From positions 682,001 to 746,000 of the forward strand of contig NZ_VYQE01000001.1 in NCBI RefSeq assembly GCF_008710275.1: 64,000 nt of DNA, read 5' to 3'. Each line of letters opens with the position of its first letter. Position 1 is the stretch's first letter. Origin of the DNA: Histidinibacterium aquaticum (GTDB lineage: Bacteria > Pseudomonadota > Alphaproteobacteria > Rhodobacterales > Rhodobacteraceae). A program made the position numbers and the translations under genes. Below, in pieces: positions 27,831 through 37,022 of this stretch. Under the pieces are notes generated by a model. That model ran no database searches, had not been told where the DNA came from, and saw nothing but the letters and a program-made list of their open reading frames with translations.

Positions 27831-29066
27831 ATGAAGAGACGTACACTTATCGCATCGGCGGCCATGTCAGTCGCACTCGCCGCACCCGCCTTCGCTCAGG
27901 AGGTCGTCAAGGTTGGTGTGCTCGCGCCGGTTTCCGGTCAGGCGGCCGCCGACGGGCAGGAGATGGTCAACGGCGCCCAACTCGCTGTGGACGAGCTGAA
28001 CGAGAATGGTGGCGTTGCCGGCTACACTTTCGAGATCGAGGTGGGCGACGTGGGTGACGGCAGCGCGGACTCTGTGGCCACTGCCGCGCGGCGCCTGCTC
28101 TCGGACCGCGACATGGGTATCATCATGACCGGCTATGCCTCAGGCTCCAACTTTGAGATCGAGCTGATGGCAGAGCAAGACATGCCCTACCTCATCTCAG
28201 CCAATTCCGCTCAGACAGAAGAGATCGTGACCGAGGACCCCGAGTTCTTCCGCACTGTCTGGTCGCTGACACCCAGCTTCGATGGCTACGAAACCGGGGT
28301 CCTGCCTGTGGTAGAGAGCCTGGCAGAATCCGGCGCACTCGAGTTGCCGAGCGAGGAAATCGCGATCATCTCCTCGGACAATCCCTACTCGAAGACCATC
28401 GCTGAGGGGCTCGCCTCCTCCTTCGAGGAGGGAGGTTGGACGATCACCCAGAACGAGCTTCTGCCTTTCGGTGAGATCAACGACTGGCGCGGCTTCCTCA
28501 GCCAGGTTCGTCAGGATCCGCCAGGCCTCCTCGTGAACACAGACTACCTTCCGGGCAATGCGGCGACCTTCATGTCGCAGTTCATGGAGGACCCCACGAA
28601 CAGCCTCGTCTTCATTCAGTACGCTCCCTCCGTGCCCGAGTTTCTCGAGCTGACGCAGGACGACAGCTCGGGCGTGGTCTACAACCTGCTCGGGGGCATC
28701 CTGAATACGCCGAGCAATCCGCGTGCCCAGGAGGTCGTCGGCAAGTACCAAGAGGCCTTCGGCAACGAGCCCGGCACCTACGGGGCGGCATTGTACGAGC
28801 AGGTGATGCTCTATGCCGACGCGCTGGAGGCAGTGGGCGATCCGGCCGAACGGGTGGCCATCGGGGAATGGATCGGCAATGCCGAGAAGCAGACTGCAAT
28901 GGGTATGCTCAAGTTCGATCCCGAAACCCACCTCGCGGTGCAGGGCGACGACGGCATCCCGCTTCAGTTCTACCAGATCATCGATGGCGAGCGGGTACTC
29001 TTCAGCCCGGAGCAATACGCCACCGGCGATTTCGTGCAGCCCTCCTGGATGGGCGGCGAAGAGTAG
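27831..29066 (+). CDS. Branched-chain-amino-acid-type ABC substrate-binding protein
   Basis: 411-residue periplasmic binding protein with signal peptide (MKRRTLIASAAMSVALAAPAFAQ). The mature part has the Leu/Ile/Val-binding (type I periplasmic fold) features VVKVGVLAPVSGQAAADGQEM, GAQLAVDELNENGGVAGY, and VLPVVESLAESGALELPSEEIAIISSDNPYSK. GGGGAAAG precedes the ATG. It leads the importer genes of the operon and is followed by a stable hairpin that would favour higher expression of the binding protein. Confidence 0.9.
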   Translation: MKRRTLIASAAMSVALAAPAFAQEVVKVGVLAPVSGQAAADGQEMVNGAQLAVDELNENGGVAGYTFEIEVGDVGDGSADSVATAARRLLSDRDMGIIMTGYASGSNFEIELMAEQDMPYLISANSAQTEEIVTEDPEFFRTVWSLTPSFDGYETGVLPVVESLAESGALELPSEEIAIISSDNPYSKTIAEGLASSFEEGGWTITQNELLPFGEINDWRGFLSQVRQDPPGLLVNTDYLPGNAATFMSQFMEDPTNSLVFIQYAPSVPEFLELTQDDSSGVVYNLLGGILNTPSNPRAQEVVGKYQEAFGNEPGTYGAALYEQVMLYADALEAVGDPAERVAIGEWIGNAEKQTAMGMLKFDPETHLAVQGDDGIPLQFYQIIDGERVLFSPEQYATGDFVQPSWMGGEE

Positions 29067-29074
29067 GCACTCCC

Positions 29075-29099
29075 GGCGCGCCCGCGGACCGGGCGCGCC
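29075..29099. promoter_or_regulatory. Intra-operon hairpin after the binding-protein gene
   Basis: A 10-bp perfect GC stem (29075-29084 with 29090-29099, 5-base loop) between the binding protein and the first ATPase. It is followed by no T run, so it more likely protects the upstream mRNA or attenuates transcription than ends it. Confidence 0.5.
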
Positions 29100-29126
29100 T
29101 TCACACCGACGGGACAGCGCCAAGGA

Positions 29127-29858
29127 ATGAGCAATCCAATTCTCGAGGTAGACCGGGCCAGCCGGACGTTCGGCGGACTAAAGGCGGTGCAAGAGGTCTC
29201 CTTCTCTGTCGAGGAGGGCGAGATCTTTGGCGTCGCCGGGCCCAACGGTTCCGGCAAGAGCACACTCTTCAATCTCATCACCGGCATCCCGTTTCCACCG
29301 ACCTCGGGCAGCATCGTCTTTGGCGGCACCCGGATCGACGGCAAGTCCCCCCACGCCATAGCCCGGTCGGGCCTTGCGCGGACGTTCCAGAAAGACGCCG
29401 AGTTCCCGGACCTGTCTGCTCGTGAGACAATGCTCATCGGAGCGAGCTACGCAGGCGGCATGTCCGGTCGCCAGGCAGGGCATGCCGCCGACGACGCGCT
29501 CGAATTGGTGAGCTTTCCTGAAGACCGACGCGATGTGGAGTCGGGCCATCTCTCGGTCTACGAGAAGAAGCAACTGATGATCGGCTCAGCCCTCGTTAGC
29601 AATCCCCGCATTCTTATGCTGGACGAACCGGCTTCGGGCCTGACCCGGCCCGAGATCGCGGCACTCGACAAGCTGCTTCTCGACGTAAATCGGACCGGCG
29701 TCACCATCCTGCTAATTGAGCACGTCTTGTCCCTGTTGCTCTCGGTCAGCGAGCGCCTCCTCGTCCTTAACCAGGGCCAGATCTTGGCGAGCGGCGACCC
29801 GCAGGAGGTGATCCGAGACCCGAAAGTGATCGAAGCATACCTCGGAGGCCGCAAATGA
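29127..29858 (+). CDS. ABC transporter ATPase, LivG-like
   Basis: 243 residues. Walker A GPNGSGKST, Q-loop region FQKDAEFPDLSARETM, signature-like LSVYEKKQLMIGSAL (LSVYE replaces the canonical LSGGQ, unusual), Walker B RILMLDEPASGL and the switch His in LIEHVLSLL. LivG-type subunits have a long insert with LARTFQ, seen here. Overlaps the next ATPase by four bases. Confidence 0.9.
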   Translation: MSNPILEVDRASRTFGGLKAVQEVSFSVEEGEIFGVAGPNGSGKSTLFNLITGIPFPPTSGSIVFGGTRIDGKSPHAIARSGLARTFQKDAEFPDLSARETMLIGASYAGGMSGRQAGHAADDALELVSFPEDRRDVESGHLSVYEKKQLMIGSALVSNPRILMLDEPASGLTRPEIAALDKLLLDVNRTGVTILLIEHVLSLLLSVSERLLVLNQGQILASGDPQEVIRDPKVIEAYLGGRK

Positions 29859-30580
29859 CCACGTCGCTGCTCGAGGCCAGCCACATCTATGCCGGCTACG
29901 GCGAGGTGCCCGTTCTACGCGACATCACCGTACATGTCGGAGCCGGCGAGGCAGTCGGCATGTTCGGACCGAACGGTCACGGTAAGACGACGCTTCTGCG
30001 CACAATCTCAGGGCTGCTGCGTCCCTCGAATGGGACAGTCCACTTCGACGGTGACGACGTGACAATCGCGAAGCCTTCGGACATCGTCGGTCGGGGCCTC
30101 GTGCATGCCCAACAGGGCAACATGCTATTCGGCGACATGGGCGTCGCCGAGACGCTGGAACTCGCGGCCTTCAAACCACGCGCCCGCGCCGGCGCCAAGG
30201 CGGCCCTCGAACGGGTCTATGCATTGTTTCCCCGCCTCGCAGAACGCCGCAAGCAACTGGCACGAACACTTTCCGGGGGTGAACGGCAGATGCTCTCGAT
30301 CGGCTGCGCGCTGATGTGCGCGCCCCGCCTCCTGTTGCTAGACGAGCCGACCCTCGGCCTCTCGCCCCGCCTTAAGGAAGAGCTGGCTGTCGCCATCGGA
30401 GAAATCCACGAGAGCGGCATTCCCCTCATCCTTGTCGAACAGGACGTCGAATTCCTGCTTTCTCTGACCGACCGCCTCTATCTCGTCGAGCACGGCGAGG
30501 TGGCGCGCGAGATCGACCAGGCCAGCGCCCCCGATCACCAGGAGATCATGGACATGTATTTCGGAACGGCGGCGACATGA
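29855..30580 (+). CDS. ABC transporter ATPase, LivF-like
   Basis: 241 residues. Walker A GPNGHGKTT, signature LSGGERQ, Walker B LLLLDEPTLGLSP, switch His replaced in ILVEQDVEFL (Gln; normal in LivF). Forms a heterodimer with the previous ATPase. ATGA overlaps with both neighbours. Confidence 0.92.
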   Translation: MTTSLLEASHIYAGYGEVPVLRDITVHVGAGEAVGMFGPNGHGKTTLLRTISGLLRPSNGTVHFDGDDVTIAKPSDIVGRGLVHAQQGNMLFGDMGVAETLELAAFKPRARAGAKAALERVYALFPRLAERRKQLARTLSGGERQMLSIGCALMCAPRLLLLDEPTLGLSPRLKEELAVAIGEIHESGIPLILVEQDVEFLLSLTDRLYLVEHGEVAREIDQASAPDHQEIMDMYFGTAAT

Positions 30581-31449
30581 CTGAGACGCTGATCGCAACT
30601 ATCGTCTCGGGCCTGCTGCTCGGGTCGCTCTATGCCCTGATGGCGAGCGGCCTCAGCCTAGTCTGGACGACGCTCGGCGTTTTCAACTTTGCCCATGGCG
30701 CGCTGATGACGTTCGGCGCCTTCGTGGCATGGACGGTGGCGGAAGCATGGGGCCTTGGGCTCCTTGCAGGAGCGGTCGCTGGAGTAGGAGCGGCGGCATT
30801 GGCCGGTGTGCTCATTGAGTTGCTTCTCGTCAGGCCGTTCTACGGCCATCGGAATATGCTGCTGATCACCGTGATGACGACACTGGCAGCGATGATCATC
30901 CTACAAAACGGCGCGCAGGTGATCTGGGGCGCCCGGCTAAAACAGCTTCCGCCGATCGTCGAAGGAAACGTCTCGATCTTCGGAGCGGTGGTCTCGGCGC
31001 ACGAGGCGCTGATCATCGTGATCGCTCCGCTCGTCCTGCTGCTGCTCTGGTGGTTCGCGAGCACCACCCGCACCGGCCGCAGCCTGCGAGCCGTCGGTCA
31101 GAACCAGGATTCTGCTGCTCTCATCGGTATCGATGTCCCACGCGCCTTCTCGCTCGCTTTCGGACTATCCGCGGCACTCGCCGGTCTTACCGGCGTGCTT
31201 CTCGGCTCGATCCGATTCATCACTCCTTCGCTCGGTGCCGAACCCTTGGTAAAGGCGATGATCGTAGTAATCTTCGGCGGCCTCGGCAGTCTCGGAGCCT
31301 CGGCGGGCGCGGCCTTCGTAATCGGCATGCTCGAGGCCTTCCTCGTGCTCTGGCTCGGCCTCTACTGGACGCCGTCGATCCTCTTCCTGCTGCTGATCCT
31401 CGTTCTGGTCTTCCGTCCCAACGGCCTCTTCGGGAGGGCGAACGCATGA
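30577..31449 (+). CDS. ABC transporter permease, LivH-like
   Basis: 290 residues with about eight transmembrane segments and the LivH pattern GSLYALMASGLSLVWTTLGVFNFAHGALMTFG and LRAVGQNQDSAALIGIDVPR (EAA-like coupling loop). Overlaps the next permease start by four bases. Confidence 0.92.
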   Translation: MTETLIATIVSGLLLGSLYALMASGLSLVWTTLGVFNFAHGALMTFGAFVAWTVAEAWGLGLLAGAVAGVGAAALAGVLIELLLVRPFYGHRNMLLITVMTTLAAMIILQNGAQVIWGARLKQLPPIVEGNVSIFGAVVSAHEALIIVIAPLVLLLLWWFASTTRTGRSLRAVGQNQDSAALIGIDVPRAFSLAFGLSAALAGLTGVLLGSIRFITPSLGAEPLVKAMIVVIFGGLGSLGASAGAAFVIGMLEAFLVLWLGLYWTPSILFLLLILVLVFRPNGLFGRANA

Positions 31450-32441
31450 CGCGCACCCGTATTGCCGCCATCCTCGTAGCCTTTGCCCTGTTGGCTCTCG
31501 TGCCACTCGTGGTCACGGACTCCTACGTGCGTCACCTCTTCATCATCGCGTTCATCTACGCAGTGGTCGCCTCGAACTGGGACCTGAGCCTTGGCTACAC
31601 CGGACTCTTCAACTTCGGTCACCTCACCTTCTTCGGTGTCGGCGTCTACACCGCCGCAATCCTTGCCGAGACCGTCGAACTCAGCCCCTGGGCCGCGATC
31701 CTCTGCGGCGGTATCACCGCGGCGCTCGCCGCGCTGCTGATCTCGGCGCCTGTCGCCCGGCTGAAAGGCATCTACGTCGTGCTGGTGACCTTCGCATTCA
31801 GCCAACTGGCGATGCAGGTTGTGCTGAGCCAGAGCGACATTACCGGCGGGGCCGAGGGCATCGTCAGGATCCCCTACCTCCAGGTCGGGGACTACCGCTT
31901 TATCCGGGACTACAACCTAGCCTATTATTACACGGCCTTCGCGATGCTCTGCGTTTCGACAGTCTTTCTGCTGGCGGTGGTCGCGTCGCCCTTCGGCAAG
32001 TCGCTGCGGGCGCTGCGCGACAATCCGGACTATGCGGCGTCACGCGGCATATCGGTGGCACGGCAGCGGATCATGTCGCTGGTGCTGAGCGCCGTCTTCA
32101 CCGGCATAGCCGGCGGGTTCTACGCCATATACCTGCGCGTCGCCTCGCCTGAGGTCTTCGGCTTCGGCACGCTGTCTTTGGCCCTCTCGATGGTGCTGAT
32201 CGGCGGCGTAGGCACGATCATAGGCCCAGTACTGGCCGCACTCTTCCTCACATTCCTAACCGAGGCGATGGCCGGTATTCGCGGCCTTGAGGATGCCCGC
32301 TTCATCGTCGTTGCGCTCGCGATGATCCTCGTGCTGCGCCTCGCCCCCGGCGGCTCGATCGAAATGCTCTCGCGCCTCCGTCTCGGCGCCGGCTTTCGAT
32401 CGCGACGCGAGACGACAGACACAGCAGGAAACAGGTCATGA
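31446..32441 (+). CDS. ABC transporter permease, LivM-like
   Basis: 331 residues with ~9 transmembrane segments and the LivM pattern WDLSLGYTGLFNFGHLTFFGVG and LRALRDNPDYAASRGISVARQR. ATG 31446 overlaps the LivH stop; the longer frame upstream to 31050 is the shadow of livH. Completes a five-gene Liv-type importer for the amide-degrading operon. Confidence 0.92.
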   Translation: MTRTRIAAILVAFALLALVPLVVTDSYVRHLFIIAFIYAVVASNWDLSLGYTGLFNFGHLTFFGVGVYTAAILAETVELSPWAAILCGGITAALAALLISAPVARLKGIYVVLVTFAFSQLAMQVVLSQSDITGGAEGIVRIPYLQVGDYRFIRDYNLAYYYTAFAMLCVSTVFLLAVVASPFGKSLRALRDNPDYAASRGISVARQRIMSLVLSAVFTGIAGGFYAIYLRVASPEVFGFGTLSLALSMVLIGGVGTIIGPVLAALFLTFLTEAMAGIRGLEDARFIVVALAMILVLRLAPGGSIEMLSRLRLGAGFRSRRETTDTAGNRS

Positions 32442-33253
32442 CAACACGCACAATTCCCTGCAGCGCATGTGACATCGCTATCGTAGAGTCGGAGGGGTCC
32501 GGGCCGACGGTCTTGATGATCCACGGCAATTCGTCCAGCAAGGAGGTCTTTAGAAATCAGTACGACGGGCGCATCGGCGAGACCTTCCATTGCATCGCCA
32601 TGGATCTCCCCGGGCACGGAGGCTCGGGCGACGCCCGCGACCCGGAGGCGACCTATTGGATGCCGGGCTATGCCGATGTCGCACTCGAACTCATGGAAAA
32701 GCTCGGCATCGCCCAATACGCCATTCTCGGATGGTCGCTCGGAGGCCATATCGGTCTTGAGATGATCGCTCGGTCCGACGCGCCAACCGGGCTGATGATT
32801 TCGGGCAGCCCGCCTTTCGGCCCCACCGACGAGTCGGTCGAGAGCGGCTTCAAGACAAACGACCACATGCACCTCGCCGGACAACGAGATCTGACACCGG
32901 ACGAGGTCGAAGCCTACGCCCACGCGACGTGTGGCATCAACGCCCCTTTCGAGACTTTCCTGAGCGAAGCTGTCGCCCGGACGGACGGTCGGGCCCGAGA
33001 ACTTATGTTTTCGCGCCTCACAGCAGACGGTACCGTCAATCAGCAGGAAGCCGCAGTCGCCTCCCGCGTCCCGTTCGCCATCGTGAATGGCGAGACCGAT
33101 CAATTCATCAACAACGACTTCATCGCAGCGCTCCCATATGGCGATCTGTGGGAGGGCAAGGTCCACCTTCTGCCCGGCATTGGCCACGCGCCATTCTGGG
33201 AAGCGCCAAAAACCTTCGACCCAATCCTCGAACGTTTCCTAGCTTCCATCTAA
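32438..33253 (+). CDS. Alpha/beta hydrolase
   Basis: 271 residues of the alpha/beta hydrolase fold: oxyanion loop VLMIHGNSSSKEVF, nucleophile elbow LGWSLGGHIG (GWSLGG, Ser), acid in VNGETDQFINNDF and catalytic His in GIGHAPFWE. ATGA overlap with livM puts it last in the operon. It could open an ester, lactone or amide in the imported substrate. No terminator is obvious; the 270 bases that follow (33254-33524) hold no gene I can support. Confidence 0.88.
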   Translation: MTTRTIPCSACDIAIVESEGSGPTVLMIHGNSSSKEVFRNQYDGRIGETFHCIAMDLPGHGGSGDARDPEATYWMPGYADVALELMEKLGIAQYAILGWSLGGHIGLEMIARSDAPTGLMISGSPPFGPTDESVESGFKTNDHMHLAGQRDLTPDEVEAYAHATCGINAPFETFLSEAVARTDGRARELMFSRLTADGTVNQQEAAVASRVPFAIVNGETDQFINNDFIAALPYGDLWEGKVHLLPGIGHAPFWEAPKTFDPILERFLASI

Positions 33254-33524
33254 AGCCACGCCCGACGTGTGGTGGGGCCTGGACAAGAACTGCAGTCGAT
33301 TGCTTGCGTCATTGCCGACTTGGCCGAACCGACCTTGGGGCCGATCGGCAAATGGGAAAAGGCTCGATCTTTAGGATGTCGAGGTAGCCGATTAAGAACA
33401 CGGCGAGAGCCGGATCCTAAACGTTCGAGACTGCCGCGCTCTACCCTCACTCGGCGTGGGAACCAGGAGAAATTGACAAAGAACTCCACAGCCAGTGCTC
33501 AGGGTAGAGAGGCGCCTCCCCCCT

Positions 33525-34058
33525 CTAGACACTAAGGAGCCGGGATCCTGCCACCCAGCCCAGCGCTCCGGTGAGGCCGATACCCACAGTGTACCAAAGC
33601 AGAAAGAAGCTGGCGGCATCCTCATCGCAGTGCAACGCGTAGATTAGGGCGCCAATACCGTCGGCAGCGAGACCTGCGCCAAGCCCCGTCCGGGCGGGCG
33701 CTGTCACGACCCGATGCCTCAGCCCCCAGAGCAGAGCCGCGGCCACCGGGAGCGCTAGGAGCGGCACCGAAATCAGGCAGACCACGGTAGTGTCGGTAAC
33801 CACGACGCCGCCCGAGAGGACCGCGACGCTCCATAGACCGAGAAGTGCCGTCGTGGCCAAGGCCAGGGGCCGTAGTGAGATCCGCTCCCCAGAGGGCTGG
33901 AGTAGCAGGAGGCCCGCGAGATTGGCCAGTGCCAGCGGCCAAGCCACCTTTGCAGCCATCATTGGTTGAGCCGCGAACTCAGCCCAGTCGGGATGGAGGC
34001 CCCAAAAGCCCAGTAGGAGCGCCAGCGACACGGCCGCCCCTCCCGCGAGATGGAGCAT
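33525..34058 (-). CDS. Shortened NrsF/DUF1109-like membrane protein
   Basis: 177 residues with about six hydrophobic segments. The C-terminus LIYALHCDEDAASFFLLWYTVGIGLTGALG is the hallmark of the NrsF (DUF1109) anti-sigma family, in which His and Cys sit in a CPED-like motif after a helix; here it reads HCDED. Family members are about 210 residues; the first ~35 (cytoplasmic N-terminal part that carries the sigma contact) are missing. The ATG overlaps the PfkB stop. No sigma-factor gene is near, which would normally be adjacent, so function is doubtful. Last gene of the minus-strand operon. Confidence 0.65.
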   Translation of the reverse strand: MLHLAGGAAVSLALLLGFWGLHPDWAEFAAQPMMAAKVAWPLALANLAGLLLLQPSGERISLRPLALATTALLGLWSVAVLSGGVVVTDTTVVCLISVPLLALPVAAALLWGLRHRVVTAPARTGLGAGLAADGIGALIYALHCDEDAASFFLLWYTVGIGLTGALGWVAGSRLLSV

Positions 34059-34930
34059 CAGTGCGCGTTCTGATCGAGAAGGGCCAAGACCTCAGATTCA
34101 TGCGGTATGGCCGTTGCAGCGCCGGGCGCCTGAACCTGAAGCGCCGCCGCCGCCATCGCGTATCGCAAAGCGAGATCGGCGGGCTCGCCAGCGTCCAACC
34201 GGGCCAGGAAGCATCCCAAGGTCGTGTCACCCGCCCCCGTTGTGTCGACAGGATTCGCCCGTATTGCCGGGACGTTGATCGTCTCGCTCGGCGTTATCAG
34301 AGACGCGCCTCGCGCCCCATAGGTCACTAAAATCGACAGATGATTGGGAAGCTCTCCGCCGGCTTCCCGCAACTGAGCGAACTCGATCTCGTTTACAGCC
34401 AAGAGATCGATGTCCGGCAGCACCGGCCAGATTAGAGCCGCATCGAAGGGAGCGGCAGCAAGGACAACACCAACGCCCTGTCCTCTCGCGAGCGCGGCTC
34501 CTTCGGCAAGGACGTTCGTCTCATTCTGCAAAAGCACCCTGTCGCCGGCTTCTAGACGCACAATCTGCTCGCGGCAATGCTCAGCGGGGATGCGCGCATT
34601 CGCGCCAGGGTCAAGTATGATCTGGTTCTCGCCGCCCCTCTCGACGACGATCAGGGCGCTGCCGGTCAGGGAACCCGGTATTCCAACGATCCCCGACGTC
34701 TCCAGGCCCAAGTCCTCGACCGCCGCACGCATCGCCGCATCAGCTTCGCCTATCGCGCCGACATGGCGGACGCGGCCCCCGGCCCTCTGGATGGCTACGC
34801 TCTGGTTCAGCCCCTTGCCGCCGAGACCGACACTCGCGCTCTTTGCGGCAAGGGTTTCACCTGGGCCCGGGAAGTGATCCACGACATAGAGCCTGTCCCA
34901 GTTGATCGAGCCGATATTGAGGATCGTCAT
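34058..34930 (-). CDS. PfkB-family carbohydrate kinase (ribokinase-like)
   Basis: 290 residues. N-terminal ILNIGSINWDRLYVVDHFPGPGE (family signature 1 region), GGKGLNQSVAIQRAGG and the C-terminal signature DTTGAGDTTLGCFLARL with catalytic Asp. This is ribokinase-like. ATG 34930 overlaps the CitE stop (ATGA); the open frame upstream to 35095 is unlike the family. In this operon it would phosphorylate a sugar freed by the ADP-ribosylglycohydrolase-family enzymes; that link is inference. Confidence 0.88.
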   Translation of the reverse strand: MTILNIGSINWDRLYVVDHFPGPGETLAAKSASVGLGGKGLNQSVAIQRAGGRVRHVGAIGEADAAMRAAVEDLGLETSGIVGIPGSLTGSALIVVERGGENQIILDPGANARIPAEHCREQIVRLEAGDRVLLQNETNVLAEGAALARGQGVGVVLAAAPFDAALIWPVLPDIDLLAVNEIEFAQLREAGGELPNHLSILVTYGARGASLITPSETINVPAIRANPVDTTGAGDTTLGCFLARLDAGEPADLALRYAMAAAALQVQAPGAATAIPHESEVLALLDQNAH

Positions 34931-35808
34931 GAGGCCTCCGGAGGTTCGGTCTGGAGGTTCCTTTCTGTGGCCTGCGCTAAGATGGCACGGGCGCGCTGGG
35001 CCATCGGCGCGTCGATCATCCGGCCATCGAGAACAGCAGCGCCACGGCCTTCGGCGCAGCTGGCTTCCAACGTCCGGAGAACCGCCTCGGCCCACGCGAT
35101 GCTCTCTGGACCGGGAATGAAGCCACCATTGAGCGCAGCGATCGTGCCTGGATGTATTGCGCTCGCCCCGACGAAGCCGAAGGCGCGGGACCGGCGTACG
35201 AGCGCGGTCAGATCGTCGTGATCCAGCCGAGCGACGCTATCCAGCAGGCCCAGGGGCGCCACGCCAGCAGACCGGGCCGCTGCCACGAGCCTCTGCCTCG
35301 CATAGAGCAGTGCCTCATGCGAAGGCTCCATCCCGCAAGCCGTGGCGTAGTCCTCTGCCCCGAGCGCGAGAGCCGCCACGCGCGGCCCAGAGGCGATCTC
35401 GTAGGCCTTTTCGATGGCGCCGGGACCCTCCAGCAACGGCACGAGGTTAACCGTGCCCGGCGAAAGGCCACGCTCGGACTCGAGTCTGTCAAGAGTTTCG
35501 GCAATCCAGCTTATCATGGAGGCGCCCCGCGCCTTCGGGACATAGACCGCCCGAAGGCCAGGCCGAACGACCGCGTCGAGGTCGCGGGAAGCCTCAATGA
35601 GATCCGCGTTTATCCGCACCATGAGGTCCGCAGGCCCTCCGGCGAGCCTATCCCAATGCTCGACTAGGCAGGCTCGAGCACCGTCCTTCTCTCGGAGTGG
35701 AACGGAGTCTTCGAGGTCGAGAATGAGCGCATCCGCACCGCGGCTCTGCGCCTTCTCGACAAAGCGTGTCACGTTGGCGGGTACGTAGAGCAGCGACCGC
35801 CAACTCAT
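34927..35808 (-). CDS. CitE-like HpcH/HpaI aldolase (citrate lyase beta family)
   Basis: 293 residues. WRSLLYVPANVTRFVEKA, ALILDLEDSVPLREKDGAR (metal Glu/Asp), LVPLLEGPGAIEKAYEIA and LALGAEDYATACGMEP are characteristic of CitE-type malyl/citramalyl-CoA lyases. Members split or thioesterify beta-hydroxyacyl-CoA compounds. The next gene upstream is a CoA transferase overlapped by four bases, which would supply the CoA thioester. Confidence 0.88.
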   Translation of the reverse strand: MSWRSLLYVPANVTRFVEKAQSRGADALILDLEDSVPLREKDGARACLVEHWDRLAGGPADLMVRINADLIEASRDLDAVVRPGLRAVYVPKARGASMISWIAETLDRLESERGLSPGTVNLVPLLEGPGAIEKAYEIASGPRVAALALGAEDYATACGMEPSHEALLYARQRLVAAARSAGVAPLGLLDSVARLDHDDLTALVRRSRAFGFVGASAIHPGTIAALNGGFIPGPESIAWAEAVLRTLEASCAEGRGAAVLDGRMIDAPMAQRARAILAQATERNLQTEPPEAS

Positions 35809-37022
35809 GCGATTGTCCCCGCAGACCGCAACCGGGCGATATCGTCGTTCGAGTAGCCAAGCTCAGAGAGTATCTCGGGGCCCTGTTCGCCGATAGCCGG
35901 GGCAGGTCGCCGCAAGCTTCCCGGGGTAGCTGACATTCGGGGCAGCGGGCTGTGCTGGATCGACTGACCAGTCTCCGGGTCCGGCGCGGCAACGTAGATG
36001 CCGCGATCGCGGAAGTGCGGATCGCCGGCGATGTCGGCGCTGTTGTAGATTGGCGCGGCAGTGACGCCGGCCTCGTCCATGGCTTCCATCGCTTCGTCCC
36101 GATCGCGCTCCGCGAACCACGCCGAGACGGCTGCGTCGACGTCTTCGCGATGGGCGACCCGGTCGACATTTGTCCGAAACCGCGGATCATCAATCATGTC
36201 TTCCCGGCCGATGGCGCGGAAGAGGCGCTCCGCCATGGATTGCATCGAACCTGATACGGCAATCCACGCACCGTCCCGGGTTTGGTACGCGTTCCGAGGG
36301 CTGGAGGTATTCGAACCGTTGCCGACGCGCTGCTTCGGAGCGCCAGTCAGCGACTGGTCGAACGCCTCCGGTCCGAGGACCGAGGTCATCGCCTCTAGCA
36401 GCGAGAGGTCGATGACTTGTCCTCCCAGCCCGGCGTCTCTCGCACGAAGCGCCATCGAAACGGCATTTGCCCCATAGAGCCCCGCGATCATGTCGGCCAG
36501 CGCCAGCGGAGGCAGCAGTGGTCCACCGTCAGACTCCCCATTTCGGGCTGCGAAGCCTGACATCGCTTCGATCAGGGTGCCGAAGCCCGGCCGCTTGGAG
36601 TAAGGGCCGGACTGCCCAAACCCGGAGACACGCAGCAGAATGAGATCAGGATGCGCCGAAAACAGTTCTTTCGGCCCCAGCGACATCTTCTCCAGCGTGC
36701 CCGGTCGGAAGTTCTCGATGAGAACGTCGCTGTGGGAGATCAGGCGGCGCAGGACGGCTGCCGCCCCGTCGTCGCGAAAGTCGAGTCCGAGGGACCGCTT
36801 GTTGCGACCGTAGACCTTCCAAAAGCTCGAGACGCCTGCCTGCTTCCAGGCCCGGAGAGGGTCGCCGGCGGGGATCGGCTCGACTTTGATCACGTCAGCG
36901 CCGAAGTCGGCCATCTGCAGCGATGTCATGTTCCCGGCCACCAGCCGGGAAAGGTCTAGCACACGGATGCCCGAAAGCGGACCCTCGGCCTCGGGCCGCC
37001 AGCTCGTCTCGGACCAGGTCAC
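35805..37022 (-). CDS. Class III (CaiB/BaiF) acyl-CoA transferase
   Basis: 405 residues. [52 protein letters not shown] and [15 protein letters not shown] are family signatures. The catalytic Asp expected near 170 fits LALADMIAG. The protein would move CoA from a donor thioester to an organic acid. Four-base overlaps tie it to the ATPase (upstream) and CitE (downstream) genes, giving a transferase-lyase pair. Confidence 0.9.
   Translation of the reverse strand: MTWSETSWRPEAEGPLSGIRVLDLSRLVAGNMTSLQMADFGADVIKVEPIPAGDPLRAWKQAGVSSFWKVYGRNKRSLGLDFRDDGAAAVLRRLISHSDVLIENFRPGTLEKMSLGPKELFSAHPDLILLRVSGFGQSGPYSKRPGFGTLIEAMSGFAARNGESDGGPLLPPLALADMIAGLYGANAVSMALRARDAGLGGQVIDLSLLEAMTSVLGPEAFDQSLTGAPKQRVGNGSNTSSPRNAYQTRDGAWIAVSGSMQSMAERLFRAIGREDMIDDPRFRTNVDRVAHREDVDAAVSAWFAERDRDEAMEAMDEAGVTAAPIYNSADIAGDPHFRDRGIYVAAPDPETGQSIQHSPLPRMSATPGSLRRPAPAIGEQGPEILSELGYSNDDIARLRSAGTIA

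Noticed and set aside
33254-33524. Possible transposase or sigma-factor remnant after the alpha/beta hydrolase
   Set aside because: Fragments on both strands looked protein-like by eye but no motif or continuous frame supports a call.
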